From Immersiella caudata (lineage: Eukaryota > Ascomycota > Sordariomycetes > Sordariales > Lasiosphaeriaceae), in assembly GCA_030512335.1 (NCBI GenBank), contig JAULSU010000001.1, positions 1,550,001 to 1,614,000 on the forward strand: a stretch of 64,000 nt of DNA, given 5' to 3'. The notes under the pieces were generated by a model. It was not told where the DNA came from, made no database searches, and saw only the letters and a list, made by a program, of their open reading frames with translations. Positions 45,603 to 57,999 of this stretch are shown piece by piece (within the stretch, counting starts at the first letter, position 1; each line of letters starts with the position of its first letter). The position numbers and the translations under genes are program-made.

Positions 45603-46138
45603 ATGCGCTTCACCTCGGCCCTGCTGGCATCCCTCGCCGCGGGACTCTCTCGAGGCGTCGCCGTGACCGCCCCTGGTTCTGGCCCGACATCTTCCACGGT
45701 CAAGAGTCGCAATCTCGTCCCCCGAGCCCCAACCCGGTGCGAGTGTCCTCGACAAGCGCCAACTCCCCATCTCCACCTGGAAATGCGAGGGCTCAGCATC
45801 CTTCATCGGAGGCGCCATGCTCACGTCGCAACACGCCTTCGCCCAAAGGTGCCAATTCGAATTCATTGCACCCAAGTCGGCCATGTGGTCCGTCATCAGC
45901 AGCGCTGTAACCTACGGACGCAGCGCCGGCGGTCACAATCCTCGCTTCTTTGGGGAGATTAATGCCTTTCTCGACCTTTATGGGCTGTTAATTGCATTAG
46001 GGATGCTCTGAATCTTGGATAGGTGTGGATGCCTTCGTGGGCTAAGACCTATGGTCGGAGTTTGACGGGCCAGCCGATTTGTACTAGCATTGGTCATTTT
46101 GTGCCGACTAGGAAGGCGAAGCGGAATGCGAGGGACTA
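45603..46138 (+). pseudogene. Small secreted-protein locus with disrupted frame or unresolved introns
   Basis: The ATG at 45603 opens a clear signal peptide, MRFTSALLASLAAGL. The following frame then becomes unlike a protein, while another frame reads ASVLDKRQLPISTWKCEG, then SASFIGGAMLTSQHAFAQRC, with a Kex2-type Lys-Arg. That frame ends at a TGA (46009-46011). A third segment (46024-46138) reads WMPSWAKTYGRSLTGQPICT and IGHFVPTRKAKRNARD before TAA. An intron from GTGACC (45663) to CCCGAG (45726) would put leader and second segment in phase, but its ends are poor. Either the gene has weak splice sites, or it is frameshifted. If intact it would give a secreted, cysteine-containing protein of about 110-140 residues; function unknown. 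Confidence 0.4.
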
Positions 46139-46370
46139 AGGAAGGGGCATGTAAAGGTGCTGGAAGCTGGGAACTTTTATTTCAAGGAGGGGATGATGGC
46201 TTGTCGCCCTTCGCGGCGTTGGGTTTAGGGGTTTTACTCACATTTTTCACCTTGATGCCTGTAAGGTTTCTTTCAAGGCGTATCACCTGTCCCGTCGAAC
46301 CTGGCGACCACCTGCCTTGCTCGCCAGTCTATCACTCCATGTCTAACAACAAAGTGAACTGACACATCCA

Positions 46371-47488
46371 TCAACCACTCCCGTCCCTCCTGAAAACCCC
46401 CCACCAAAACCCAACCTTCTTCGTCTCATCATCATCTCCATCATCCCGCCAATCCCCATCCCCTCCCGACACCAACCTCTCCTCCATAGCTACCAACGGC
46501 ACACCCTGCGTACCCAGCTCCCTCTTCAAATCACCAAGCAAACCCTTCGTGATCCCATCCCTGAGCGGTACCATCAGGAGAACTCTCGCCGTAGACGTAA
46601 CCGCCAGTTGCGTGTTTATCGTCGAGGCGAGTAGTGCTGGGTGGTTATCATCGTAAAGAGGGTCAGCTACGATGATGAGCTCGTAGGTGGAATCTTTGGT
46701 GAAGCGCGGATCGATGGTGTCGGGAGAGATCCCGCCCCAGGTGAGGGATGCCGCGTCGACGGATCCACCGCGGGACGTGATAGTTGGGGCATTGAGCTGC
46801 GCATTGTGGGAGAGGTTGGGGAGGATGGATGGGAGATCGGTTAGAGTGACAGAGGCGCGCCAGATGTAGGAGGCGGCGAGGCCTAGGAGGCCAGTGCCGG
46901 AGCCGAGTTCGAGGATAGGGGGCGGGGATGTGGTGAGAAGGTGGGAGAGGGGGCTGGAGGGCGTGGTGAAGGTTTGGAGAAGCTGCGCGAGGATGTAGGA
47001 GGAGCCCCAAGTTTTGAGACCCAGGGAGTCGCCATTCATAGGCGGCTCGCGGATGGAGAGGGTGAAAGGGGGATAGGATGGGTCTTCGAAGGGCCAGCGG
47101 CGGGTGATTTCACCAAGAGCTGGGAGAGTCAGTCGTTGTGACATATTCCAAAGATTGTAATTGTATTGTGGCAGTAGCTACCTGTTCTACCGCAGCGCTC
47201 CGCAAGGCGGCGACTTGCTTCCTCCCATATTTGCTCCTTGTCATCGTCGTCGTCGACCCACGCGAGACTGCTTTTGATGATGGACCCGAGGAAGGTGACT
47301 ATTTCTCTTGGCGTGTTGGCTTGCTCTTGTTCTTGGGCTTTGAGAATCTCTTTTCGTGACGTTTTGATGCCCCATACTGGCGGCTCAACTCGTAGCCCTT
47401 TCAAGCAGCTAATGAGAACTTCATGTGAGGGTTTTTGCCAGAGGTGAGGCAGCTCATCGGCCGGCCTCTCAGGCGATCCTCCCCTCAT
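46371..47488 (-). CDS. Efm2-like protein-lysine N-methyltransferase, 351 aa
   Basis: A seven-beta-strand methyltransferase of the FAM86/METTL21-type group; yeast Efm2 (YBR271W) methylates lysines of elongation factors eEF2 and eEF3. Exons are 47488-47182 and 47119-46371 with a 62-nt intron. The N-terminal helical part has LWQKPSHEVLISCLKGL and IWEEASRRLAERCGRTALGE, typical of the Efm2 branch. LGLKTWGSSYILAQLL leads into SAM motif I, PILELGSGTGLLGLAAS (about residues 170-185), then VTLTDLPSILPNLSHN. YELIIVADPLYDDNHPALLA is the acidic D-P-x-Y motif that marks protein-lysine methyltransferases of this group. WWGVFRRDG ends the protein. Exact substrate is inferred from the family. Confidence 0.88.
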
Positions 47489-48463
47489 CTCGACTTAAAT
47501 TTGCAATAGGACAAAAAGAAACAAAATTCTCCTGAGCGTAGATTTCGGTGCTTACAAGTAACCTGCCGACAAGGTGGGATGAGGCAAGGAAAGCGATGGG
47601 GCAAGGACAGCGATGGGGCGGTCTAGACCGCCCAGCAATTCGAGTTCCAGGTTAGGGTCGAGACTTGTCGGACCTCAGCGCCGATGCTGGAAAAACGAGA
47701 CTTTTAACTTTGCAGATGCCAAAGGCTGCAGGTGGCTTTATTCTCTGGCTAAACTTTCCAGGTTCTTCTAGAAAAGCATGAGCCTACAAAGTTGTGGTTG
47801 AAAATTCTTTGAAGGAGAGCGTTGAGTGCTGCCGTCACGTTCTAATGGGGACGGACTCGACTCACAAGTGGGTCTGACAACAGCCTGCCATTGGGCGCGG
47901 CAAACCGCGTCGGCCACAGAGCCGCAACCTTTAAAAAAAAGAAATTCGAGTCACCGTCCTCCTCTTCCTTTCTTCTTTTTTTCTTCAAGCCCCGTCCACT
48001 TCAACGCTGCGTTTCTATGCTACGTACGGAGAGTCTGCGCAAGCAGTCTTTCAATCTAGCATATGAGAAATTCGGAGAAATCGCTTCACTACCAGCTCGC
48101 CCGTCTCGCCTCGTACGCGGCGGTGTCGACGCTCTGCCGGTGACGGCCTGGCGCCACCTTGCGTCTGCTATTGGCATCAGAAAAGCAGGGCCTGGGCTGG
48201 ACCTCGCTCTGCGGGTGTCCCAGTGCCAGGTTCCTCTGGGAGAGTCATAGCGAAGCTTGTGAGCAACTTTAGTGCAATACGCAGCGTGGTGCTTTCTCAG
48301 CTTGCTGAGAGGCGCTACAATTCGATTCCGATTACTCTGTTGTGGACGGGGCTTCACCACTTTTTTCCTCAGGTAAGGATGCTCTACTTCTATGTTACCG
48401 TTGGACTGAGAATACTACTAACGAACAATGCGAGGAATCGTCGCCACAACTACTTGTTTCCAG
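47489..48463. other. Region upstream of the Efm2-like gene
   Basis: About 975 bp with the promoter of the Efm2-like gene and the 3' region of the next minus-strand gene. Short plus-strand frames (47826-48250) contain T-rich, Ser/Phe-rich chance sequence. Confidence 0.4.
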
Positions 48464-49588
48464 TTACCAGCCGCCAGAGTTTTGCTCTTTTTGCGCATCA
48501 CCTTTCTCTCCGCTATCACTTGAGCCTGCTCCTCCGCTTTGGTCACCTTGTCCAAACGAGTGCGAGTCTTGGTTGTCATTTACAGTTTCCTTCCCGTTCC
48601 GCGAGCCTTCCGAGTCCGATCTTTGAGGTTCCGATTTGCTTCCGCTGCTGCTGGCGCTTCTAGCCTTTTCATCTGCACCCTGGCCTCCTTCGCCGTCTGC
48701 GAGTTCACCTTTAGCTGTGCTCTCCAGTGAAGGGCGAATGGGGAAGGCATGTCAAAACTTACAGATCCACGCATGCCGCTTGCGGCTAAGGAGACTTTTG
48801 ACTTCCTTGAGCTCCTGCAGCAAATACCGACAGGCACGTCGCTCATCAGCCGCCCGCTTAGCCAGGTCCAAAATCCCATCACAGTAAACCGCTGCTTTCT
48901 TGGCCGTTCGAATCTGCAGTTCGAGCTCATGTTTTCTATCCCACGTCGAGGCGCCACGCTGAGCCCGATCAATGGCCGCTCTAATAGCTTCCTGTCGATT
49001 CCCGATTCTCTCCATCACCCCGGCGAACCTTGACGCCTCGCGCTCAGAGCGGAATTTGTCTTTCACCTTGTTCTTCCAAGCCATGTCAAGCGTGGAATCC
49101 TCGGCCCAGTTCCTCAGAGCTTGTGTTTGCTCCTCGAAACCCTGCACAAGATCTTGATACACCTCGATCGAATCGCTCACTTCTTGACGGAGGTCTCGCA
49201 GGGAAATATCGATTCCGGGGTTATGGCTGCGCGGCTCGGAACGATCTGACCTCGGCCGTCTACCGACCCTGGGGGAGACATATCCTCCGGAAGGGCTTCT
49301 AGACGGCGGAACTCGGTATGGGGTCGGCTCCACGAGGGGTGCCACATGAGGCCTGGGGTAAATGTCTGGGGAGTACTTGGCCCAGTTGCGGTCAGGTCTC
49401 TGCTCTGGAGAGGGCTGTCGGGGCGAAGGAGGACGATGAGAATGTTCACGAGGCGATGGGGGACGGTGAGATGGTTCGCGGGGCGATGGGAGACGAGGAG
49501 AGGGCAAAAGACGAGTTGATGGAAGACGAGGCGACGGAAGCCGCGGATCGTAGAGATTGTATCCACGATATTCGAATGATCCCATCAT
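48464..49588 (-). CDS. Pro/Ser/Arg-repeat protein with coiled-coil core, 358 aa
   Basis: I do not recognise a named family. Exons are 49588-48763 and 48714-48464; the 48-nt intron starts GTAAGT and ends GCACAG, joining AWI-S-KGELADGEGGQG. A further acceptor 18 nt downstream would also stay in frame. The frame opens at a TTG (49612), but the first ATG pair is at 49588. Residues about 15-65 are a tandem of PSPRLPS/REPSHRPPSPRE units, coded by repeated GATGGGGAC-like DNA (about 49430-49545). Residues about 130-260 are a helical coiled coil (LRDLRQEVSDSIEVYQDL, RKHELELQIRTAKKAAV). The second exon is Ser/Gly/Asp/Gln-rich and disordered. Pattern fits a fungal-specific structural or septum/cytoskeletal protein, but nothing proves it. 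Confidence 0.68.
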
Positions 49589-52500
49589 CGTCGACCTGTC
49601 TTGCAATGCCAATATGGTAGATCTCCAACTCCTTGGCTGTATAGCCTGGGGCTATATAGCCTTCCCTAATTCAAGATTCTACTCATCCCTTCTGCCCGTC
49701 TTGCCTTCATTCTTGTTTGCTATGAGTCGGGAGCAAATGCCGCTCCACGCAGCTCGTGATTGCCTTTAACGTCATTGAGCGATGCCCACATCTTGGTCCC
49801 AGGTCTTTGATCTTGATATTCATCAAACTTAGCTTGCGGCAATCCTGCTGCCGGCAAGGGCTTTCGATGAGAGTTTGCACACACCAAATCTAGCATTTAC
49901 CCATTGGGTCTACATTGGCATCTGGCCGCCGAGCTCAAACGCCTCCTGACTGCCTCAGCGAAAACCATCAGCAGTACTCCAGGAGACAACCTCGGCACGT
50001 GGCTGTCAAGACCACATGTTTCGTCCCAGTGGATACATTATCATAGATGATAGATGATAAGATAACAAAGGGCTTCCCTGCAAGGTAAACAACAGGGTTT
50101 ACCTTTGAAGGCGGTCAGGGGAAGCTTGCTTGCTTGCATCCCTTGGCGTGCTGTTGTTTACTTTTTCGCAGCACTGGCACTTCAAACCAAAACTGACGGA
50201 AAAGGGGTGCAGCGTGCCTCCGTTGACACGCTGGACTGCGTGCCTCAAACATATTTTCCTTTTACTACAACATTCTTCGCTGCAGTCATTCAGACAGAGC
50301 ACCGCTGCATGTGAGATTGAGACCAAGCTCGGTGGCAAGCTGCATCAACACACCGCCCCTCTCTGTCCCAGGCAGCCCTATTTCACCACCGCTTTCAATG
50401 CAGCTGCTGAGTGAGTCCATCCACACAAAAGCAACCTGCGCCGACCCCCCTTTTCTTCCTTTTTCTCTTCAGCCTAGGTAGTTGTATCTCGTCCCGCTCA
50501 GCGCAGACGCGTGCGTGCCACAATCTTCAACTTCAGCTGAGCCTCAGCCCGTTTCGCAGTGAATCAACACGATCTAGACCCACCCATTTCCCGTTGCTGG
50601 CCGCCGGCCCGGGTCGGTGTCATTTGGAAACCCCCCCCCCCCCAGTTCCCCTTCCCGTGCTACCGCCCAGTTGATCCCCTCACCTCACCTGAGTCCGAAT
50701 GCCGTCAGCTACCCTACTCTACCATCGAACTACCGTAGGCCCGAGCTGCTACCAGCTCCCAATTCAACTGCTTAGCCTCTTTACCGAGTAACCCACAGTT
50801 CAAAATCCCTCATTTGCACATGGAGAAAACACTGCATTGCACCGCATCGCTGAGAACTCCCTATCAACAGCTACCAACATCTTACACACACCAACCTTAC
50901 CTCTTCCGTAGCCCGTCTTACGCCCCTCACCATGTTCACCTCGCCCGAAACCCTCCGGCGTGAGCCAACCCCTCGGACATGTCCTCCCACTTCGCTACAG
51001 TAGCACAAATACAGAAGCAGGAGGATGTCATTTGAAACGGCCCCCAGGGCCGACCTCGCTAGACAACTTCCTTGGAAACATGAACCACCTCGCACCTGGG
51101 TAGACTGGGGCGGCGGGGGGCCTGACTAAGCTCAACTAACGGCGTAGCACACCTAACTAACCAACATGACACTGGAGCTATTGGGGCGAAAAGAGGGCGG
51201 CACAGACTGGAGAGGAGGGTAGCGCCAAGAATCAATGGTGAAAGGGAATGGGATGGGGAAAAAAGAGGGGCATCCCGTGTTCCCTTTCCCGCCGAGAGGA
51301 GCACCGCAAGGAAAAAAAAAAGAGGGGTTCCGTTGCATCTGATCACTTTCCTGCGTGGGCGGTGCTCCTCACCTCGCGTGGGAAATGGAAGAACACAACC
51401 TGTGTTCCTCTGTACCTGAGGTACCTGACTTGGGTTGACCTGACCTGGTTGATTCTGCTTCACCCAAGATGATGGACAACAAGAGTGGGCGAATGCGGCA
51501 ACCACCACCGGCGCGGGAAGCCAAATGATTCGATCGTCCACGATCTCGGGTGGGCAGTGCCGAATTGCAAATATATTCGCATATAGGCATTTTAATACTG
51601 GCCTCTCTGCCCCAGAGGCTGGGGAAGCTGGTTCGAAACGGACCTGGACGAACGAGCGACCGATTCGAGCGCTAGCCCGTTCCTGATTGCCCGGAACACA
51701 GTCCCCAGATCGTCACCTCCTTCTCGGTAGACAAATTGTCGTGCGGAGGCGAACTAGTAGCTGCGGACATGGAGATATAGTATTTTGCCGTCTGTTGCGA
51801 ATTGCCCATCTATTCGGCTCCGCAACGCAGCCTGTGTCGTGCGTTGGTGCTACGTTGGTCGGGCCAGCAGGAAAAAACGAAGTCCATTCATCTGCTTTGG
51901 CAGACAGCGAATCACAGCTTCCGATGCCACATGCGTTGTCGGCAGCATCACATCCCTGCCTTACGTGAGTGGCTGACACCCTCGTCGAGACTCGAAACCG
52001 CTGGGAGAGGGGGGAAATGTGCTGGTTCAAACCAGGCATCAATAGACTTGTGAATATTGATGTGGACGCAGCCAGTAACCTGCAGAACCCAAGCACCCAA
52101 GGTGAACTCCCACCACCGCGACCATTAGGGAACTGACCCCATCGGCCCACACGCATCGTGGAGTGGGCAAGCGGGGTCAGTCAGGTCAGGTCTGGATACG
52201 ACGGGGCCAACAGCCAGAGAAGAAGGCCATTCTTTTCTCCTCTGCTCGAGCCAACCCGCCCGCTCCGTGTCCGGCTTCGCGGTGTTGGTTCCGCCCGTTC
52301 ATGTATTGTAACCGTACCAGCAGCGTTGCAACGCGACAGGCGCGCCCCTCAGCCAGGCACAAGTACGCACCCGTCTACCTCATGGCCCAGCGCAACTGCA
52401 TCTTGCCCCGCCTCTTGCCCGCCGCTCCTGTCGGTGGCGCAAAAACAAAAGAGGTTAGGTCGACGTCCACCTTTCAGACGAGAAGCAGATCCTGCACCGC

Positions 52501-55475
52501 TTCTGCACAACGAGATCACGAGCATGGCAAGTTGCGGAGTGGCTGTGGTGGTTAGGTATGTAGGTTGCAAAGGGAATTTGAAGAAACCGGCTGCGCACCC
52601 GCTTGGCAGATCTGCCGCGTCCCGTGTTCCGCTTGAGACATACAGTCGACCCGCAGCTGGCTGGCCGCGGTCTTCAGACGAATTGGACGTTGGCTGCGCT
52701 GCGAGGAAACTGGGAAGAAGCGGTCTCGAGGCAGCGAGGTACAACATCGGGAGTGCGAGTGAGAAGGAGGGCAGAGTGTAAGCACCACAGTCGTCAGTCG
52801 GGCCTTTCGGTCGAGGTCGGCGGTCCAGTCAGCAGTTCGGGTTCACCGCCGCCGGCTCTCTGGCTCTGGGAACTGGAGTGGATGCCGTGTTACCCCATGA
52901 GCTGTTGCCCTAACAAGTGTGCCCAGCCATCATTCGTCTGTGCCGCAGCTGGCGAGCAGCCCAGAGGCGGTCATGGTGGTCATCTGGATGGTACCCACCT
53001 CGCCGGCCGGGCGCGGTGCTCCTCTGATGGGCATTGGGCGAGACTGGGTGGTGGGCGAACCCGGCTGGCCTTCGCTTCCTCAGCTGGTGGCGTGCGGGTG
53101 GTGGTTCAAGTGGGAAAGAAGCTCACACCGTCTGAAGTCTATCATCACCAGAACGTGTCCCCTGATTAGCCACGGCGCGCATCTGCGTTGCAGCGCACAG
53201 GGAATGGCGAGAGGGTCCCGTCAGGTTGGGTCCTGCCAGTCCTCGCCGGGGCTGGCAAAGCTGGCGGTTGGTTGTATAGCATGGTCGCTATAGTCAGGAA
53301 CCGACCAAATGTGCCTGGCGCCCATCCACCTACGGGGCACAACACGGCGCGAATCATGCGGCAAACCCGGATGGGAGCGCAGCGTTGGAGAATCGTTGCT
53401 GGGAGGTGTGAGTGTTCCCGTCCGGTCTTGTGTGCGTACCGTGTATATTGACCAGGTTCCGCTAGGCACAACGCCATTCGCAGAAGGGCCCCGCCAGCTG
53501 TTTCAACCATCCATCGAAGCGGCGGACAGTACCTTTGCTTTTCCACGCGGCCCCGATCGCCCTACCCGGTGAATCATCTTCATTGCAGGGCGCGGCTGGC
53601 AGACACTTGGAGAGACTGGAAGAATTCACCGGAATTGCAATTGTCAGCCCTGGAAACCCGCCATTGGCACTCGTCCACTTCTTCTGACTCAGAAATCAGG
53701 GTCGTCGCACGCTGCGTGGAGGCCATTGGATAGATGGGAGGAATGGGTATTCATATGATGCCAGGCACACTTTCAAACTGTGCCCGCCCGTCCTGCCCCG
53801 ACAGACACTGGCTTGGCAGCACAGCGCAGCGGTTGCTCGGAAGCACCAGGCGATCTCCTCCGTCCGTGCGTCCATCGGCCGGGCAGACGGGCAAGGGAAA
53901 AAAGAGAGTGTGTAACTGTCGTTCTTTGTCAATCAGCCGGGAGAGCAGCAATTGGGAGGCATCTGCTGACGATGCTGCGAGTGCTCTCGATTAGGTTCTG
54001 TTTTTAGCACGGTCTGGCGAGCGGGTATTTTACCTGCTTGCCTGCATCTTTCCCACCTAGCTGGAAAGGGCAACTTGGAGATCTGCTTCGGGCACAAGAC
54101 ATTCGCTTACGGCTGGCCCACCTTGTGAGGCCAGACCACACTAGAGCGAACAGGGCGATCGCCTTGCTCGAGGCCTCGCTCGCGCAACAACAAGGGTGGT
54201 GCCCGTCTCGCCGAGCTCTCGTTCGAGATGTCGCCTCACCCTTGGACATGGCTGCCCGGTCCTCTGTCCAGCTCAACAGAGGCAAAATTTCTTTGCTGTA
54301 AAGAATAGATAACGCAACAAAGAAGTTGGGGAGCACAATGACGTCCGCATCTCCAGAGCGGGGGAATTCCTGCTCGTCCTTTGTGTTGGGTGCTCCACTC
54401 CCTGGTCCCTTGACAATGATGCCCGCGCGCTCGTCTGAACCACACAGGCCGCTGGTCAGTCCAAAACCCTGCGGCCTGGCCAGCAAAATGTTCGACTCCT
54501 CGTCTCTTTGAGCCACGTCAAAGGCAAGTGATCGGGCGTGTTTTCCCATTGCCCTGCTTTCTGGTGGCCGCCCGCGGGATGGTTTTGCAACTGCTGGTCT
54601 TCAGCGCACAAGCGTAGCAGACAGTGGGGCCCCTTGGATGACCCACCTTTCGGACCCACACCCATACATATCCACTTCGCATCCATGCAGGGTGGATCGA
54701 GTGGAACCAACCCGCCCGACTCCGCCATCCCTCTTGTCACTGTGCCTTCTTGTGTTCCTACGAACTTACCTCTCTCCTCTGCTTATCCCTCGGGTCTCTG
54801 GTGCTTCCAGATCGCTTTGAGGACCATTCAATACCTCATTGCCCTGCCAGATCCCCTGCCAGCGACCCGTTTGACCTTCTTTCTCCCACGGACGCTGCTT
54901 GTTTTCTGTCTCCCCGCATTACCAACCACCACCACTCGCTTCCCCGAACCACCGAGCTCAAGACGTTGAGAGGGAGACGACACACCAGGAAAGGAGAGAA
55001 GACGAGAAGAGAGGCGAGAAATCTGCGGCCGTATCGTTTACAGGCTTCCTGACCATTGCCGGGACCTGAACTTCGCGACAAACTTTTGTGTCCACCCGAC
55101 CAAACGGCCAACCCAGGTGCCCCCAAGCTGGCCGGCCCAATTGTGTCAAACAATGTGACTTGGGCTCGCAAACATTGACACTGCTTTTTGGCTTGGGAAT
55201 AAACCTTTCGTCTAGCATATGACGGACGACCTGTCTGCTGGGGAATACTCGTTTCGCTTTTGGTCAACACTTGTCGCCGAACCAGTCGGAACGGTCAGGG
55301 TTGAGTTGACGGGTAGCTGCAACGAGCCGAACGACCAGTGAAAACACGCCGACCCGACGGGCTACCTCGTTACCAACGCCCCGCGAGAGAACCACGACTA
55401 CACAAATACTGGGCAGGGGAGGAGAAGCAGGAGGACTGGGGAATAGGGGTGAACTGAGACCATCTTCTCGCCAAG
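49589..55475. other. 5.9 kb gene-free stretch upstream of the ELL-like gene
   Basis: No supported gene. Overlapping frames up to 207 codons (for example 52158-52781 and 52603-53169, plus; 54004-54549, minus) are Arg/Pro/Ser/Gly-rich and shadow one another. Simple sequences: a GATGATA-type run at 50043-50062 and a 13-nt C run at 50631-50643. Both flanking genes start into this space, so it contains two promoters, yet it is far longer than needed. From about 54720 the plus strand becomes CT-rich, like a long leader of the ELL-like gene. Confidence 0.4.
50631..50643 (+). repeat. C13 homopolymer tract
   Basis: Thirteen consecutive C residues follow CATTTGGAAA. Simple-sequence tract of no clear function. 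Confidence 0.9.
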
Positions 55476-57999
55476 ATGGTGGTCAATGTCCCCGATAGCG
55501 GCCTCGCGCTGGAGAGCTCAGCCAAAGCCATGGCTGGGCTCCCGATGCAGGCATTTGCCATCACGCTGAGTGACAGCGTGATTGAGGACATGATAGAATG
55601 TGTGCAGAATGGCCAGGACATTCAGTTGTCGCTGGGAAGCAGTCCGGTAAGACACCTGCGCACTTTTACCCGATCTTTTCGCTCCATACACGACACTGCG
55701 CACTGGCCTCAAAACAATAGCACAACAGCCCCAGAGCAGTTGCAGTTTCGTGTTTCCTATTGTTGAGCACCCACAATAGGGAAATCTCTGTCATTGCTAC
55801 CATTATAAAGTCTCAATGGCTTTCTGCTCTGAACATGGATCTAACTTGGCTGCTCTCTAGGCTTTCTTGTTCGCCGGACAAGAAGTTCACATTCCAAACT
55901 CTCCCAATTCTTTCGACTATGATCTTTTCTATTCCGGCTCGGCTTCGCCAACAACCATCAGCAAACTTCCGCAGCCAGCCATGTCAATCTTCAGACAACC
56001 CAAACCCAAGCCGAAGGCTGCCAAAGCTCCTATCAAGTCAGAGAAACCAACTGCTCGTGCCCTCGCATCGAAGACCGGTGGCTCTACACCTAGACTTTCC
56101 ACTGTCCCGGATAGGGACACGGGTTCCGCGAATGATGATGAAGCGCTGGCGAATCTGAAGAACTCGCTTGCGAAGCAGCAGGCCGAGAAGCGAGAGAATG
56201 CGTATGTTGGAAGTGTTGTTAGCGAGGCGAAGGGATTGGAGCTAACCTTGCTTAGTTCTACGATCATCGACGGCCCTATGTTGACGAAGGGGGCCAAAGG
56301 AAAGCAAGCCAAGTCCAAGCTACTAGGAGCGCAGATCAACAACGCAGCTCGGTCCCATCCTGGTAGCCCGGCCTTTGCCCCGGTTGCATCGCCATTGCTT
56401 GCTGCCACCAGCACTCCCTCTCAGGATCTCTTGAAACAGCATCGCTCCCCGATCATTCATGAGCTGGCTGTCAGCGATCATACCTTTGGCGAGCTATTTA
56501 AGAAGTACGACGCGGGTACTGAGGCGGAGTTCTCGACGGCATTGAACAAGGTGGCCGACTTTGTTGAGAGCAGTCAGAAGTGGGCCTTGAAGAGGACGTA
56601 CTGGAAGGAGTTGGACGCTCAAGAATACGACTACCAATCCCCGGACGACCGCCAGAAGGCTATCGACAACGCTGTCAGACAGTACGATCGGATGAGGATT
56701 GGTGTTTCAGACCCGGTATGGCAGAAGCTGCTTCCGAAAGCAGAGCGCAACAAGGGTATCTGCCTCAGCAAGTTGCAGGCGGCTATCGCCAACAAGGGCT
56801 CTGTCCCCAAGATCAATGTGTCGAAGACGGATGCATCGAGCGTCAGCGGGGCCGACTCAGAGAAGGATGATTCAACCAGCTCGGGAGCGAAGAAGGGCAA
56901 AGGAGGGGAGCCTATGTCGAGGTCAGGCTCGCAGACCAAAAAGAAACTGTCGGCGTCGGAGGCCCAGGCCAAGCGTCTCCTCTCGAATTCGAAGAAGCCC
57001 GCGCCAGCCGCGAAGGCGTCACCCAAGGTTTCGCCCACGAAGTCGACTGCCCCTGCGAAGCCGGCCGTTGCATCAAGGAATCCCCGGGTGAAGTCCAAAG
57101 AGTTCGTTTCTGACTCTGACTCCGACAACGACGAGGTCCCTCTTTCCAGCTCCATACCCAAAGCCAAGAGCGTCACCGCCTCCAAGCCCATCGACCGTGT
57201 GGTAGAGAAGCCGAAGGTGGTTGAACGAGTGAAGGAGCCAGTCGTTCAGAAGCCAAAGTCGACACTAGCGGCTCGACCGGCCCCGGTAGAGAAGGAGAAG
57301 GACTCGATCCGAGCCCAGGCCCCCGCCGCAAAGACGATCAGGGCACCGGTCAAGCGTCAACGCGAGGTTGAAGAGGACGACAGCTCCAGCTCAGGGGCCC
57401 CTTTGCTGAGCAAACGCCAAAAGTCCGGGGCTAAGACACAAGTAACGCAGGTCAGCAACTCTTTAAAGCAGCGTACCGCTTCAGATGCGAGCCAAAACAG
57501 TCGTGCCACGACATCCGCAAACTCTCTGGCCAAGAGCAAGAATACCTCACCGATCAAGTCTTCGCCATTGGCCTCGTCTCCACCTACAAATGCCTCCGAG
57601 CTGGAGCACGACAGATTGGTGACGGCGCGGGATCACGGCCGCGGGCGCGATCGGGAACGGGATATGGACCGTGAGCGCGACACGATCGTCAGTAGGGCCG
57701 GAAGCAGCACCGGAGGCAGTGTCGGTGGCGGGTACGGCGGAAGCTCCAGCAGCGGGGTTGGTAAGAAGCGGCCGGCGGATGACTCCTCTCCGGAGGGCCG
57801 AATCAAGAGGCAGCGCCTCAGCGACGAGGTCATCAACAAGGCCAACAAGTTTAAAGCCTTTTACTCGCGCTACGAGGCGCTGCACAGGGATATCAGCCGC
57901 CTGAGGGCACCTTCGGAGGAGGCTGTCGCCGACTTGAACGAGATGCACCTGCGGCTGGTGGAGATGAAAGCGGAGATTTACAAGGACGTCGAGGTGTAG
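55476..57999 (+). CDS. RNA polymerase II elongation factor ELL-like protein, 769 aa
   Basis: ELL proteins raise the elongation rate of RNA polymerase II; fission yeast Ell1 works with Eaf1. Exons are 55476-55646 and 55861-57999, with a 214-nt intron joining SLGSSP-AFLFAGQEVHIPNS in phase. The N-terminal ELL domain has GLPMQAFAITLSDSVIEDMI and NSFDYDLFYSGSA. A winged-helix-like part near residues 255-340 reads YWKELDAQEYDYQSPDDRQK, DPVWQKLLPKAER. The centre is long and disordered, rich in Ser, Lys, Pro and acidic patches (SDSDSDNDEVP), with nuclear signals (KKRPADDSSPEGRIKRQR). The C-terminal 50 residues (FKAFYSRYEALHRDISRLRA, LHLRLVEMKAEIYKDV-like) resemble the occludin/ELL homology domain. 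An Arg/Asp-Glu repeat (RDRERDMDRERD) precedes it. The whole order matches ELL; the name rests on motifs, not a search. Confidence 0.75.

Noticed and set aside
51625..51650. GGTTCGAAAC resembling a tRNA B box
   Set aside because: No matching T stem or cloverleaf can be drawn around it.
52010..52040. GGTTCAAACC element resembling a tRNA T-arm B box
   Set aside because: Flanking bases do not form the 5-bp T stem, and no acceptor stem or anticodon arm fits upstream.
52158..53169. Frames of 207 and 188 codons upstream of the ELL-like gene
   Set aside because: They overlap in different frames and are Arg/Pro/Ser/Gly-rich; neither has a credible domain.
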